Positions 10,176 to 22,130 of a stretch of DNA of 64,000 bases are shown here, piece after piece (within the stretch, counting starts at the first letter, position 1; the number at the start of each line of letters is the position of its first letter). The translations under genes were made by a program, and so were the position numbers. Under the pieces are notes generated by a model. It saw only the letters and a list, made by a program, of their open reading frames with translations, did no database searches and had not been told where the DNA came from. Source of the DNA: Micromussa lordhowensis (Eukaryota; Cnidaria; Anthozoa; Scleractinia; Lobophylliidae); NCBI GenBank assembly GCA_964020085.1, contig OZ026596.1, forward strand, positions 8,327,739 to 8,391,738. The letters are read 5' to 3'.

Positions 10176-12298
10176 GAGAGCCCGGATTCTAATTTATTCG
10201 CCTTGGATGACTACTTAGTGGCGATTTGTTTGTATGAAATCGACGAAAAACAAGCAGAGCAGTGCACGTGCGTTATAATTCTTGGTACATTTCTTTGCCG
10301 TCTTCTGCAAAACAGCAAAGTGAAATGACCAAATCACTGCGTTGTATTGGGAACGCGAACCACGACAGCTATTGAAAATTTATCGCAGGGTTCTTTATAG
10401 TCTTGTGATAGTTTTCACAGTGGTAAACAAAGTCAAAGACTTAAGAGTACCACGAGATTTCAATCGACGTTGTCATTGGTGTCGCCGTCGAGGTTGCTTT
10501 AACTCCCTAGTTACGAGACGGGAGAGTAATCTTAGGTTAGGGAATCGATTTTCAGGGTGCATGTTTACCGCCTCGGTGTCAGGTCTTTCTTGTGTAACTC
10601 GATACCATATTTTCGTCCTTCGCTTTTTCCAAGCTGGTTTCGATATGTATCTGTTCCGACACCAGGTTTGGAACGGCTCAACTCGTAATGCATCACTAAC
10701 AGGAGACTTTCTTATGAGCTATTCGATATAAAGTGTTCTAACCTAGCTAATAAACTCAGTGTACGTAAACGTGCATCCGCGCTCATGTCGTTAGCAAAGT
10801 TAACTTTGCTTCGCCATTTTCATTGGCAATGTTATAAAACAATTGATTAGTGCTTTTAGCTGTGCATCATCGAGTTCTGATGCATTTGGAAAGTTTGGAG
10901 AGGCCTCCAAAAACGCTAACGCTTCTTTCGTCTTCTCTCTGAGGCTACAAGACATATATAGTCGTGTAAACAATATTGAAATTACTAAAATGCCTCAGTG
11001 CGTAGTTCTGTTAGAAGTCAAATCAAAAGGAGATCTAAAGAGCGCTCATAATGAAACGACCTCTTGTTAATTACTTCTGTCGTTCGTTCTAACATTAAAT
11101 GACTGAGAGTTCGACTTCTTCTGTAAGTCATTGTTCAGAGTTCATTAGCTTTGACTTCGACAATCAGACTTAATATGGATGGTGCATGGCTTTTCATATC
11201 AGCCTACTGTTATCTGTGGCTTGTGCCTTCGCTTTCTCTACATACCTTCTTCTCTCAGTACTTCATATAAACACAGACGATGACAGCAGCTGACGGCCGC
11301 CGAATGCAGCAAATACGAGAGTTCACGGCATAGCAGCGCCCAAGATTCTGTCAACTCACTTGCATAATTTAAGCCAGGACTAAAATGGGGGAATCCCCGG
11401 ACTAGATTTAGAAATTCGTTGATCTATTATTTTCTTCCTTTCCATACTGTGTAAGAAGATCAATATTGTCCCTTCCTTTGGCTACCTGGAAAATGTTGTT
11501 AGGAGGACATATTATGGAACACTTTCCTGTGTAAATCGCTTCAATTTCTCGATTGAAGGTACTTACAAACTGACACATTGTAATGACGTGTGACAGACTG
11601 GATTCCTAGAAAACGTGAGCAAATTTCTTAGAAAGAGAGAGTAACCTCTCACGCACGCTCTCCCCAGCCCTCCCCCTCACCCCTCCCCCCCCACCCTCCG
11701 ACACAAACACACTTAGAGAAAGGAGTGATTGCGTGACGACTGCGTAGCGTAATCAACTGTAGCAGCATAAGAATAGAGCTGATTGAGAAACATTCATTAT
11801 GGGTTTGCGAGGGTACGACAGAAAGAGCGAGGAAACACGGAGAAGAGAGTTGAAAATACCACGCGTAGCGGAGTATTTTTGACGAAATTCGAGGTGTTTT
11901 GGAATGTGGTCAAACACTGTCTTGAATGCTTGATATATCTTCTCAATCGAAACTTAAACTAACGAGAAAACGGAGAGATAAAATAGTTTAAATCTGTGTT
12001 AATTAAGATCAGATATCCAAACCCCGTCATGGTAATGATTTTCTTTGTTCAAACTTGATGAATTCTCAATAAGTTTGAGAAGAAAATGCTGAAAACAACT
12101 CTGATGAGATTTGGCGCGCTTCAAGCATGTTAAACCGAAGACCCGGAACTATTCCGATCATCCGCTCCTCCTACACACCCTGTAGAGAAGAGTAAGATAA
12201 GGAAGTTTAACCATAACAAAACTTTAAAAGGCTCTTTTAGGTTTTTTACAAATCAAATAGTTTTAATAAACAGCTTTGTTGACTATAACTTATATTCA
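10176..12298. other. intergenic between RdRP-2 and RdRP-3
   Basis: No coding region could be supported. The stretch includes a segment (11190-11650) duplicated upstream of RdRP-4, listed separately. 11655-11710 is a C-rich low-complexity patch. The short open frames here have no family resemblance. Confidence 0.4.
11190..11650. repeat. diverged copy of the segment at 21680-22130
   Basis: Collinear, same-orientation similarity to 21680-22130. Shared blocks include GGGGGAATCCCCG followed by TAGATT.AGAAAT, AAGATTCTGTCA, TATTATGGA, and GGATTCCTAGAAAAC near the end. The partner copy lies 5' of RdRP-4, so this may be an orphan upstream flank left by a lost or rearranged plus-strand RdRP copy. Confidence 0.55.
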
Positions 12299-12513
12299 AG
12301 GTCCCGTCCACAACTATCCGGATATTTTTCAATCCGCCATATTTCTTTCCGGATACGGCTTCCGTCCACACGCGTCCGGCGAATTCGGCAGCGAATCCGG
12401 ATGTTTTTTGATCCGCTCTCCATGAATACGCTACGTGTGAACAGGGAAATTTTTAAATCCGGAAAGAAAAAGTTGCGGATTCAAAAGAAAAGCGGTTATG
12501 TGTGGACGGGCCT
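12299..12513. mobile_element. MITE
   Basis: Ends GGTCCCGTCCACA and TGTGGACGGGCC are inverted repeats. The interior has further inverted CCGGAT/ATCCGG pairs. About 215 bp, non-coding. Confidence 0.65.
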
Positions 12514-12849
12514 AAATCTTCTAATAACATATAAATGGTATATTGGTTCAGCCTTTAGTTTCCAAGTCCAGCAAAAGCTTAATACTCGAGATATACACTG
12601 AGTTTTAACAACCATCTTCCTCAGAAAGTGTTCGACAAAATAAGGCTAGTAATGTACTCGTAATCGTAAGATTTCCTGTCCAAAAAGCAAATATGACTGC
12701 TAACTATAATCGGAGTTCAGCTTTCTCTAAAAATCCCTTTTCTCCTTTTGGGTTTTAGCAAATCAAACATTTATAATAAACAGCTTTGCTGCTTGTAGCT
12801 TTGAAAGAAATCTTATAAATACAAGCGTCACTCGAGATATACACTAGTC

Positions 12850-13190
12850 TTAAGGCGGGGGTACACATGAAAGCCGTATTTTGGCTGGGTATTATGTTTT
12901 TTATGCAAATATCTTGTTTACGTTTCAAGCAATCAAGAATCTATCTATGTTTTGGGTTGTTTTGGAAATTTTTTGGTGATTTTTAGGTATATTTGGAGAG
13001 AAATAGTTTTTCTCAAAGGATTAGTAAAATTGATGGAAATAGGAAATTTTGAAGATTTGTTGTTGTTTTAAAATAGAGTTTGAAATTAAAAAATTGGTAG
13101 ACACACTCCAGTGGTGTTCCATAACCCTTTTTTTCCCTCCCTTGAAACATACCAAAATTTCACTTAAATTCACGTGTACCCCCGCCTTAA
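12850..13190. mobile_element. TTAA-flanked MITE, GGCGGGGGTA family (copy 1)
   Basis: Begins TTAAGGCGGGGGTACAC and ends TGTACCCCCGCCTTAA. The TTAA at both edges suggests a TTAA target duplication as made by piggyBac-type transposases. The interior (AAGCCGTATTTTGGCTGGGT and the stretch encoding nothing) recurs in the copies at 24171, 46420 and, more diverged, 36511. Confidence 0.8.
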
Positions 13191-13736
13191 AGTGCCACTA
13201 TGATCAAATTCTCGATACCCATTTTTTTTATATTTTCCAACACAAAAGGTGTTTCCTTGATATCTTGGCAAATTTCTTTCTATCACGAACATTAGAACTC
13301 ATGTTTTTTGGACCTTTATTTCCGACAGTTTACGGCCGCCATTAATTTTCCTTGGTGAGAATTAAAGAAAATGACGTCATATTCTCAAAAATACCACACG
13401 GGTTGAAATTATAATAACAATTAATGTAGAAAATTGCACGAATATATGAGCCAAAGTTTTTGTTATTCTTTATGCGAATTGCTGTGCTAATTGTTATTAT
13501 AATTTCAACCCGTGTGGTATTTTTGAGAATATGACGTCATTTTCTCCAAATCTCAGCCAAGACTTGGAACAAGGAAAATTAATGGCGGCCGTAAATTCTC
13601 GAAAATAAAGGTCCAAAAACCGCGAGTTCCAACGTTCGTAACAGGTTGAAATTTGGCAAGAAATCTAGGAAAGACCTATTGTGTCCGAAACTGTAAAAAA
13701 ATGGATATCGAGAATTTGGTCATAGTGGCACTTTAA
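13187..13736. mobile_element. palindromic TTAA element, nearly full-length inverted repeat
   Basis: Starts TTAAAGTGCCACTATG and ends CATAGTGGCACTTTAA. The arms run inward for about 250 bases and share GACGTCAT, ACCACACGGGTTGAAATTAT and GGCGGCCGTAAA. A transcript across it would fold into a long hairpin. It shares its left TTAA with the previous element, so the two are back to back. Confidence 0.8.
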
Positions 13737-13959
13737 AAGCTTCCTTCTACAAATAGTCTTTTAGAAAATATAGCTATGACTGTACTTGTGGCTAAAGATT
13801 TACTGCATTTTATGTAAATTCAATCCCGGGAAAAATAGGCAAAATATGGCTTTCAATCACGGTCAGACTTACTTATTAACACAAGCTTAAGGTTGTACGT
13901 CTAGTGTGAACGTCCGCTTGAGAGTCACCAACAACATTCCTTTTAAGGACTGCCCTCAA

Positions 13960-14600
13960 CCAGACGATCAAGCTATTCACTATAATACAACTTACATGAT
14001 TGGATGGCTAAGTGATTTAATTATTTATCGCGCAATCTAATTGGTCGGCTAAGTGCTTTGAGTACTTTGGTTAGATAACCAGACAATCATCGCCCTCCTT
14101 ACCAGACGATCACGCTGTTTACTGTAATACAACTTAGTTGATTGAATGGCTAAGTGGTGATCTAATTGGTCGGCTAAGTGCTTTGGTTATACATATATAA
14201 CAAGAAGATCATGCTATATAATACAACCTAGTTAAGGAAAAGCACAATTTTTTCCAAAACTTTCTTTTTTCTCCATAGTTCGGTCCAATTGACCTATCTA
14301 AGTTTCTAACGAGCAACGTTTGGGCCGGTAAATGATCTTATGCACTTTTGGTTAAGGAAAAGCACAATTTTTTCCCAAAACTTTCTTTTTTCTCTACAAT
14401 TTTGTCCAATTAACCTATCTAAGTCTCAAACGAGCAAAATTTGGGCCGGTAAACGATCTTATGCATTTTTGGTTAATTGGATGGCTAAGTGATTTTATTA
14501 CATAACTCAATCAACCAGACGATCAAGCTATTTACTATATATACAACTTAGTTGATTGGATGGCTTACGGTGATTTGAGTATATAACGCGCAATAGACCT
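13960..14600. repeat. tandem-like repeats including a 120-bp duplicate
   Basis: Two adjacent 120-base units, 14231-14350 and 14351-14470, each start GTTAAGGAAAAGCACAATTT. They are embedded in dispersed copies of CCAGACGATCAAGCTATT and GATTGGATGGCTAAGTG at about 13960, 14100 and 14520. No coding potential. Confidence 0.75.
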
Positions 14601-14927
14601 TTTTACCGATACGGCGGCCATCTTGAATTCTATTGTTTTGACTGAGAAATTATGGGCTGCCGAGGGGGCAATCGCTGGAAAATTTATCGCATACACAGCT
14701 TTCAGGATAAATTTTTACTGCTTGTCTCTCATATTCCGTAACAAATATTACAAGCGTTACATCTTTCCGTCACGATATTTGGCAGTTGTTCCTATGGTTA
14801 TCGAAAAATTATTGTTAAAAGTTATCACGCCACAGTATTCTTTTTAATTATTTCTCATCTGCCCCCTGGGCATCCCATAATTTCCTCGGAATTCAAGATG
14901 GCCGCCGTATCGGTAAAAAGGTCTATT
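14592..14927. mobile_element. MITE
   Basis: Terminal inverted repeats of about 40 bases: AATAGACCTTTTTACCGATA continuing CGGCGGCCATCTTGAATTC, and the complement at the right end. A short open frame inside has no family resemblance. Confidence 0.8.
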
Positions 14928-15066
14928 CCAATTTGTCAACTAAGTGCTTTGGTGATCAATCCAACTGTATAGTTGGGTGTTTTGCATTGGCCAGTGGTAT
15001 GACTGTGAACACAGTCATGACGTCACATTGGGTTTTCCTGCAAGATATCATACATTTCAGTAACAG

Positions 15067-15251
15067 ATAAAGTGGAGTCCCGATTTTTCGAACCTCCAAG
15101 GGAAACGAGAATTGGTTCGAAAAATCGCCCTGATAGTTCGAGAAATCGGGGGTAAAATTGCAGTGTTCGACTGAGGAGGGGAACAACTTTTGGTTCTAGT
15201 TTTCGGGAGGTTCGAAAAAATGGGGGTTCGAGAAATCGGGATTCCACTGTA
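15067..15251. mobile_element. short TA-flanked MITE (GTGGAGTCCCG family)
   Basis: Ends TA(a/c)AGTGGAGTCCCGATTT and AAATCGGGATTCCACTGTA, with internal TTCGAGAAATCGGG repeats. A related copy lies at 61708-61842. TA flanks and CAGTGGA-type ends resemble Tigger/pogo-like non-autonomous elements. That assignment is inferred from the ends only. Confidence 0.6.
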
Positions 15252-15498
15252 AATAATTGCATGCCTGTGAGCTTGGAGACATACAAAGCACGCCGTGATG
15301 GAAATTTCAGGTTCTTCTTGTTTGTCTGTCTCCATTTTCAGTTAAGTTTTTTTTTTTTTTTTTTTACCTGACTACATTTTGATCGAATGAACTGTTCTAC
15401 TACATAACATATACCTAAAAAAGACTTGGAAATCTTAGTAAATAACACAGAAATCCATCATTAAGTTTTTCCATCCCTTTGCAAAATAATAGCGAACC

Positions 15499-17511
15499 TC
15501 ATTTCTTAGTGCCATTTGAGGCACGTGGTCTTTCACTCTGCTGGGCGCTCTGCGCAATAAAATTATTCAAAACTGCAATCATCTCTTTCCAAACTGGCTG
15601 TGGAATAGAAGAATCTTGAGCTTCATCCCGGTCGGAGATGTTGATGTTCCTGGTCGGAGAATCTTGAGTTGCAGATTCTTCCCGGTCTTCCCGGTCGAAG
15701 CTGAGCTTCTCAAATTTCTTCTCAAGCTTTGTGAGATAGTTTTCAACATCTTCGTAGCTATAAACATTCCAGGCAAAATCCGGCGACAAGTACTCCCCGA
15801 GTTTTCGACATTCGGAGCACGATAGGCCATGTCTAGGGTGAGACGCAAACTTCTCAAAAAGTGACTTTGCTTGAGAAACCAGGCCGTCATTGCTTTTGAA
15901 GGTGGAGAAATACTCTCTCAACTCATTCTGAAATTTTTCATTTTCCTGAAGCTTGCTTTTGGTCGAAGACCCATCTGTTTTCACCTCTTTAGTACAAGTT
16001 ACCATTTCTTCAAACTTGTGCCTCATCGGAGATGATACCCTCGAGCAAGGAAGGGGAGGTAATCTCTTCCAAACCTGACTCCAATTAGAAGGTAAAGCGT
16101 TGGTAATGCGCTCGAGAAGGGATTTGGATTTAGGGGCCACGAGATTTTTATCCCAGCAAACGAAGTAGTTGTTGGCAACAACTTGCTGTTCTTCTGGTTG
16201 TGACGGTAAGACAAGGCAGTCTTTGAGGTTTTCATATTCTCCTTTATCGGGGACAAGCTTGAGTACTCGAATACCTGAAGACGAGTAACACGGCTGTGGA
16301 ATTACAAGAACTTGTTCTGCTTTTTCAAACTGTTCTTGTTCTTGAGGATTCAAACCGTCCAAGCAAGGAATAAAGACGCACTCATCTGACTTAAGGGCGT
16401 TTTCCGTATCGTGGTAAGGATCCACGATTCCAAAAACCTCCCTCGATTCAGAAACAAGAACTCTGAGCTTAGTGCAATCACGACCTTGCATCTCTTTGAT
16501 TTCGTCGCTTTTTATCTTGCAGATCGTTTCCCGTGCATCAGGTGTTATCCCATTTTCTATTTTACTCAAAAGTTCTTTTCTTCCATTTAGTCGAAGAAAG
16601 CACTTGGCGTGGGTCAACTCGGCTTCTCCACGGTTTTCCAACAGTTGATGGTAACGGCTCTGCAGTTCCAGTAGATAATCACGCTTTACACCCAGTTCAT
16701 CTAAAAACATCACAGAGAAAACGTCCAAGTATCCCAACTTGTAAGGTTTGGAGCAGTCAGCAATGCCCATTGTCAGGAAGGTACCACAGTTGTCCGCTGC
16801 AGCTGGAATTCTCAACAGTGCCTTCAATCTACTCGAAGAACCAAATTCTTCATTCTCTTCAGACGCTTTAGTGTGTATCTCATCGCACCGCACTAACTTA
16901 CCAGAAAACTCTGGGCAGATGACTTGCACGACGCTTGGTGCGTTAGCTAGACCGCAGGTTTTCTGGATGTCTTGAGCAAGTTCGGGCGACATCAACCCAC
17001 TCGACACTTTGGTGCCAGCATTGCGCTCAAATTTAAACTCATCTTCCTCCAAGCGCAAGCTTCTTTCGAATGGTTCAAACATGTGCTCAACCTTAGCTGC
17101 TCTATCAGCAAATGAGATGACGTCGCTTAGGATGCCAAACTTTGCGCGCCTGTCGCCAACTTCCTTGTCAGTTTCTTTGATCAAAAAGCATGTTTTGGCT
17201 CTCAATTGAGACGCAGAAAACCCCAAAAAGCAATATTGTGAACCGTCGAGTTCGATACCTCTTCTTAATATGCTGTTTATTTCATTTTCAGAATAAGATG
17301 AAAACTCAACTATCAGAAGCTTGTCCCACACGTTTCGTTTTCCTCCGGCTTCGGAAAGCAGCTGATTGATCATTAAACATTCGTCCACCTCTTTGGGTCG
17401 TGTTGGAGGATTCGGGTTGTCCTTTTCAAGAATGACGTGCTTGACGTAAAGTTTGTCAACAGATGGACATTTCAGTGGCTTGGTACACGACACAAGGAAC
17501 GGTCCTGCCAT
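15499..17511 (-). CDS. RdRP-3: most diverged RdRP paralogue, all catalytic Asp lost
   Basis: A 670-residue uninterrupted frame. The family is still recognisable from ILRRGIELDGSQYCFLGF and SASQLRAKTCFLI, SKPYKLGYLDVFSVMFLDEL, VDPYHDTENA, YENLKDCLVLP and YFVCWDKNLV. The catalytic loop is Q443-V-V445-A-N447, replacing every Asp of D-x-D-G-D. The HPGD motif is SSSG, the DGCG motif is missing, and the SMxKF motif is absent. The C-terminal region keeps the Cys-containing SCSECRKL block and a final PVWKEM motif. The start ATG has a good context (GACATGG). A possible acceptor (TTACCTGAAG) lies about 20 bases upstream but is weak. It is a member of the dead class and the best candidate for a changed function. 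An intact frame despite such loss argues for some retained role. Confidence 0.92.
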   Translation of the reverse strand: MAGPFLVSCTKPLKCPSVDKLYVKHVILEKDNPNPPTRPKEVDECLMINQLLSEAGGKRNVWDKLLIVEFSSYSENEINSILRRGIELDGSQYCFLGFSASQLRAKTCFLIKETDKEVGDRRAKFGILSDVISFADRAAKVEHMFEPFERSLRLEEDEFKFERNAGTKVSSGLMSPELAQDIQKTCGLANAPSVVQVICPEFSGKLVRCDEIHTKASEENEEFGSSSRLKALLRIPAAADNCGTFLTMGIADCSKPYKLGYLDVFSVMFLDELGVKRDYLLELQSRYHQLLENRGEAELTHAKCFLRLNGRKELLSKIENGITPDARETICKIKSDEIKEMQGRDCTKLRVLVSESREVFGIVDPYHDTENALKSDECVFIPCLDGLNPQEQEQFEKAEQVLVIPQPCYSSSGIRVLKLVPDKGEYENLKDCLVLPSQPEEQQVVANNYFVCWDKNLVAPKSKSLLERITNALPSNWSQVWKRLPPLPCSRVSSPMRHKFEEMVTCTKEVKTDGSSTKSKLQENEKFQNELREYFSTFKSNDGLVSQAKSLFEKFASHPRHGLSCSECRKLGEYLSPDFAWNVYSYEDVENYLTKLEKKFEKLSFDREDREESATQDSPTRNINISDRDEAQDSSIPQPVWKEMIAVLNNFIAQSAQQSERPRASNGTKK

Positions 17512-17640
17512 GTCTTGTCAACTTAATCACTTCAGGTAAAATCTAATGAAAGAGCATCAAATATAACCATCATGACAATTGTTACGTTCGAAAACTTATC
17601 GTTCTATCTTGGTTTGAGAAACCCTAACTATTACAGTGTT

Positions 17641-17895
17641 TTAGAAAATAACCCAAAGCAAATACGCACGGTGATTGGTTTAAAACCGTGTTTCTATAAC
17701 TCGATAGAAACACAGAACTAGCACGAGCTGTTGACGTAATGATGGCGCGAACAAAGAGAATTTACATTGTGATGATCGAAGTAAACAAGTTGTTTTTCTT
17801 TTTCTTCGTCGCGGTATTTTCTAAAAGAAATAGAAAACATGTTCTCCGTGTTCCTATCGAGTTATAGAAACACTCGTGAAAGTTTGGGAGAACTC

Positions 17896-17926
<31 letters not shown>

Positions 17927-17927
17927 C

Positions 17928-17958
<31 letters not shown>

Positions 17959-18018
17959 CTTTCACTCGTGTTTCTATAACTCGATAGAAACACGGCACAT
18001 GTTTTCTATTTCTTAAAA
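17641..18018. repeat. palindrome-rich repeat, copy 1
   Basis: Contains repeated GTTTCTATAACTCGATAGAAAC palindromes and CTCCCAAACTTTCACTCGTG. It matches 51803-52111 in the opposite orientation, including TTAGAAAATAACCCAAAGCA and AATGATGGCGCGAACAAAGA. Non-coding, probably a MITE family. Confidence 0.7.
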
Positions 18019-18516
18019 TTTAGTTAAAAATATCAGCTTTCCGTGCTGATTGTCAGCAGTTCCTTCTGATGTCACTTATGAAAATTTGAGAATGTCCTGT
18101 GTCTGACGATTTTATTTCTTCTCGTTACCGTTATGTCCTGGTGTGGTACACTGTGTGGAGACAGAAATTGAAAAAAAAATAGAGAGAGGAAAAAGTATTG
18201 GAAGAGGTATTCTCCTTACACAGCCCTTATTTCGGTATAGCGATGGGAAGTGTAACTCGCAAGTAAAAATAACGAGGGATGTTTGTTGGAGGTTTTGGAA
18301 GGAAAGTGTTGCAAGTATCATAAATTCGCTTTGCAGTCGCAGTTCACATCCATCTCTACCGCTGACAAACACTAGCTCATTTTACAGGCCATGATGAGGA
18401 CCGAACTCCGCGCTTCAGTGAAGTCTTGTTTTAGGTACTTTTCCTGCAAGGTGCAGAACGCTAACCGTTTTCAATTATCTTATGTAGCTTGAGGGTAGTC
18501 CCGCTGGAAGCGGTTT

Positions 18517-18976
18517 TACATGTTGGGTTTGGTTTGGTTTGGTTTGTCTCTTCTACTGGGCAAACCTGCCCAGAGGGAAGGAGCAGGAACAGGACTCAGG
18601 TCCTATGCGAGGTGCTCCACCCCACCCTACCCAGACCAGAAAGACCTGGCCCCAGTTGTTCAAAGGCTGGATAACGCTATCCAGCGGATAAATCACTATC
18701 CAGCGGATAAGTGTTAACAAAACAAACCGCGCTATCCACTGGATAGTGATTTATCCGGTGGATAGTGTTATCCACCTTTCGAACAACCGGGACCGGAGAA
18801 ATAGACCACAACACCAGGAACTACGTGCCCTACTCTTTTCGATAAGTGTGTTTTTAACGTCCCCTGCTAACCATATAACACTGAAGATGCAGGAGACGGG
18901 GCCTACGGTTTATAGTCCTTATCCGAGACGACTTGAATGTCTAACCATTTACAGATATAATTACAAAGGCAGCACA

Positions 18977-19017
<41 letters not shown>

Positions 19018-19085
19018 TGGGGCTCGAACCCTCGACCTCCCGTACAGCAGATTGGCGCTCTACCAACTGAACTAACCAGGCGGTT
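18517..19085 (-). mobile_element. tRNA-derived SINE, interrupted by a nested MITE
   Basis: On the minus strand the head is tRNA-like: an A box in AGTTCAGTTGGTAGAGCGCC and a B box in GAGGGTTCGAGCCCC. The body runs to a tail of CAAAC repeats (CAAACCAAACCAAACC, at about 18525-18550). I recognise this layout as a common coral SINE type. It is interrupted by the element at 18652-18790. Not a functional tRNA gene, since the head is degenerate. Confidence 0.75.
18652..18790. mobile_element. hairpin MITE nested in the SINE
   Basis: Arms of about 60 bases: CCAGTTGTTCAAAGGCTGGA plus TAACGCTATCCAGCGGATAA, and their complement on the right ending TTCGAACAACCGGG. SINE body sequence resumes on both sides. 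Confidence 0.75.
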
Positions 19086-19407
19086 GAAGACGAAAGACGA
19101 GTAGCTGGGTGGCAATCATGGATGACTGTCAGAGCTTTAGCAGCAAACCGAAGTGGATGGAAAGAGAATGTAAAAGCCTTGTGTGCCTTATGGCAAGAAG
19201 AGATATAGAGATAGAGATAGAGATTCAACTGGTTCCCATACCGTCAGTTTTGAAACGAGACTACTGGAGATCCATTCGAACTAACAAATGAAATCATTTA
19301 CGTAAAATGCAAAAAAGGAAAGCTTTTTGCACCAAGCTTCATTTCCAAACAAAATTCAGGTAAAATTGCCTGTTCGCAGATTCTTCGTCTTGACTCGATA
19401 ACCTCTT

Positions 19408-19937
19408 AGGGACCAGTCATTATTTATGTATGAGGGGAGGGAAAAAAGAAGAGGGGGAGGGGATGAAGGCTATTTCAGATTGGCAAGAGGGGCGGCTAAA
19501 CTTTTTATAAAGAAGTTTAAGGGGGGTCAGTTGTTAAGATGGGTAACAGTTAAATAGTAGAGGGTAAACAATACATAAGAAACTGCAGCAATGTTAAATT
19601 GTACAATTTTGTGTTAATTCCATTGTTATCTTTTGTTTAACACCACTGTTGTGTATAACTTAGTGATTTTTATTTGACAGAAATAATGCTTGCACTCTAA
19701 AGTCCATTGTTATCTCAAATTTAGTTAATAAACAATCCAGACCTATCTGCTTTAATATTTGTTTTGACTGAATTGTCTTTTGAGAAAATGCTTGTCAGGG
19801 GGGGTCATCACGTAAATATTGAATCAAGAAGGGGGCCTGGAGGAGGAGGCTTATAGAAATTTTAATCTTTCCAACATATTTTTCCTTCCCCCCTCCCCCA
19901 TCCCCCTCCCCCCTCTACATAAATAATGACCGGTCCC
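19408..19937. mobile_element. MITE with G-rich/C-rich arms
   Basis: Left end AGGGACCAGTCATTATTTAT is inverted at the right end as ATAAATAATGACCGGTCCCT. GGGGAGGG tracts just inside the left are mirrored by CCCCTCCCCC on the right. No coding sequence. Confidence 0.75.
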
Positions 19938-20297
19938 TTGCATGTAAGAACCGCTCACTTGATTTTCGTAACTGTCGAAGAAATGCTAGTTACAGTTTAC
20001 TGCGTTTTGGGGTGCTTAGTAGAGGATTCCTTTGCATCTTGTTAATCCTTGTTAATCCTTAATTGATGTACATTGATCGTTCTAAAAGCGTGTAGAATTT
20101 GCTTTAGTTCCGATGCAAGTCAGTGTCAAAATGTAAACTCCAAATTTCCTTTCAAATTTGTCCTCAAATTTTACTTTTACCTATCTTTAAGATATTTTTC
20201 TTACTGAAATAAGTGTTACATGTTTAGTCCATCGCTGATCCTTGGCGATGAAACACGATCAAGCATTGTACCATGACCAAACATGTTTATGTTGAAC

Positions 20298-20481
20298 GGA
20301 GTGTCCAAACGGTATCAAACATGTCTGACATGTTTGAACCAACAAAATGTTTTACAATGTTTGGTCAATGTTGTTCAAATTTTATCGATCACAGTCACGC
20401 ACGATCAAACAGGAAAATGTTTGCCGGGTCACCAAACGACATCGTGTTTGATCACGGAACATTTACCGTTTGGACAGGGCC
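20298..20481. mobile_element. probable MITE
   Basis: GTGTCCAAACGGTATCAAAC on the left is loosely inverted on the right (ACCGTTTGGACAGGGC). Multiple CATGTTTG/CAAACATG words occur inside. Boundaries are uncertain. Confidence 0.5.
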
Positions 20482-21679
20482 TTTATTACGCGAGGTATGT
20501 GCTTTGAATTGTAAAGAGAAATCACTGGCATGGATCTTATGTCTGCAGGAGAGAATACAATAGACCACTGATTCCATGACCTTGATCTAAAGCCAAGAAC
20601 ATTACACCGATGCTAAATATACTTTAAATGACGTCAGTGTTGGTATGGCAATTGTACCGCAGCCAATCAAATTTACGAACTAATCAAACAAACACTTTGA
20701 TTGACAGTTGCTAATGAAACTGAAGTGATATTAAAAACTGTTATGGACTGCTGTTTCAAAGAGGGCTTCAGGAAATTGAAACAACCGCTCGTCTCCTTCC
20801 AAAATAATTGTAGTGGAGTCAAGTTAAATCGGAAAAGGATTGCCGCGACAAGAACTGTTCTTCGAGAAGCATCTTGTAAAATTCCGAAACGAAAAGGTGC
20901 CGAAACGCCCATTCAGTCAAGAATAATGCACTTCTAAAAAACCTCCATTGAAATCGAATCTGGGGACTGGGGGATTATAAGGAATTGACTAAGCGACAGC
21001 TTTCCAGAGATGAGAAATTTAAACTAAGGTGGGCTTGGGCAGAACATTTACGATATTCTGCAAGACCATCTGCCATCTCGCTCTTACGACAGATAACTTG
21101 ATTGGAATCCCGTTTACAACACCCTAACCTGATTACTGACACAAAGCTCGTTTACTCCAAGTCTTTCCCCGCTCCTCTCCACTTTACGTCCATCTACACG
21201 ACGTCTACAATTATTTCAATCTGCAAGAATTTTTACTTCCAAAGAAGAACACCTGACATGTCCGACTCATATAAATACAAACAGAAAGCTCTAGAGAGGT
21301 GGCGGAAATCGATAAGCTATGTCTGACGATCGAATCAGAAGCGTTCTAATACGTTTTGGCCTGTTCTGCCAAAAGGTCTCAAAGAGTCAGCAATTCGTGA
21401 AAAGTATGCTTTCACTGCAAATTCCTGATTACCCAAAATGAAGTGTTCCAAACTCAGTGCTAATGGTGCACAATTGCAAGATTCCAAGAAAGCCAAATGC
21501 CTGCGTAGCTAAGTCGAAAGTCAACCCGAAGAATTCAAACACTAATTAGCAGACTCTGATCGAAACGGTCAGTTTTAAGTTTGCTAAAACGACTCCAATA
21601 CCGACACAACGAAGATGGCGTCGAACATTTAACTGTCTTCCGACTTCTTAGGAATATAGAGTTCTAATACTGGCAATGA

Positions 21680-22130
21680 TATTTACCTGAGATTTGTCGC
21701 CGTTGTCTTTTATGTATATCTTCCTTTTTAATAAGATGAGGGAAGCAGCTTGATTTTGGCTCTGATAGCAGACTGCAAAGAATGCACTGCACTGTTTGCC
21801 TTGAGGACAGTGCACTAAGATTCTGTCACCTTATTTGGATATTTGAAGTTCTGAAATGAAACTGAAATGTGGGGGAATCCCCGTATTAGATTAGAAATCT
21901 TAAAACCAATCATTCTTTTCGCATGCACCTTTGTTCAATACTGTCTTGTCCTTTGTCTTGTTGATACAGCTGTTAGGATAGTATTATGGACATGATTTTT
22001 TCGATAAAGCTTCAATTTTGATTCTTGTAATTAAAGCTTCTTTCGAAGCGAAACAAGTGTGGGAAGCAGCAGTCTCGATTCCTAGAAAACACGGGCACGT
22101 TTCTAGGAAATAGAGCCTGTTGACATTGCA
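21680..22130. repeat. duplicated segment upstream of RdRP-4
   Basis: Collinear with 11190-11650. It lies about 430 bases before the probable first exon of RdRP-4. It could be promoter-proximal sequence copied along with an RdRP gene. No open frame is shared between the two copies. Confidence 0.55.

Noticed and set aside
19009..19085. Genuine tRNA gene (minus)
   Set aside because: A and B boxes are present, but the cloverleaf is degenerate and the sequence continues into a SINE body and tail.
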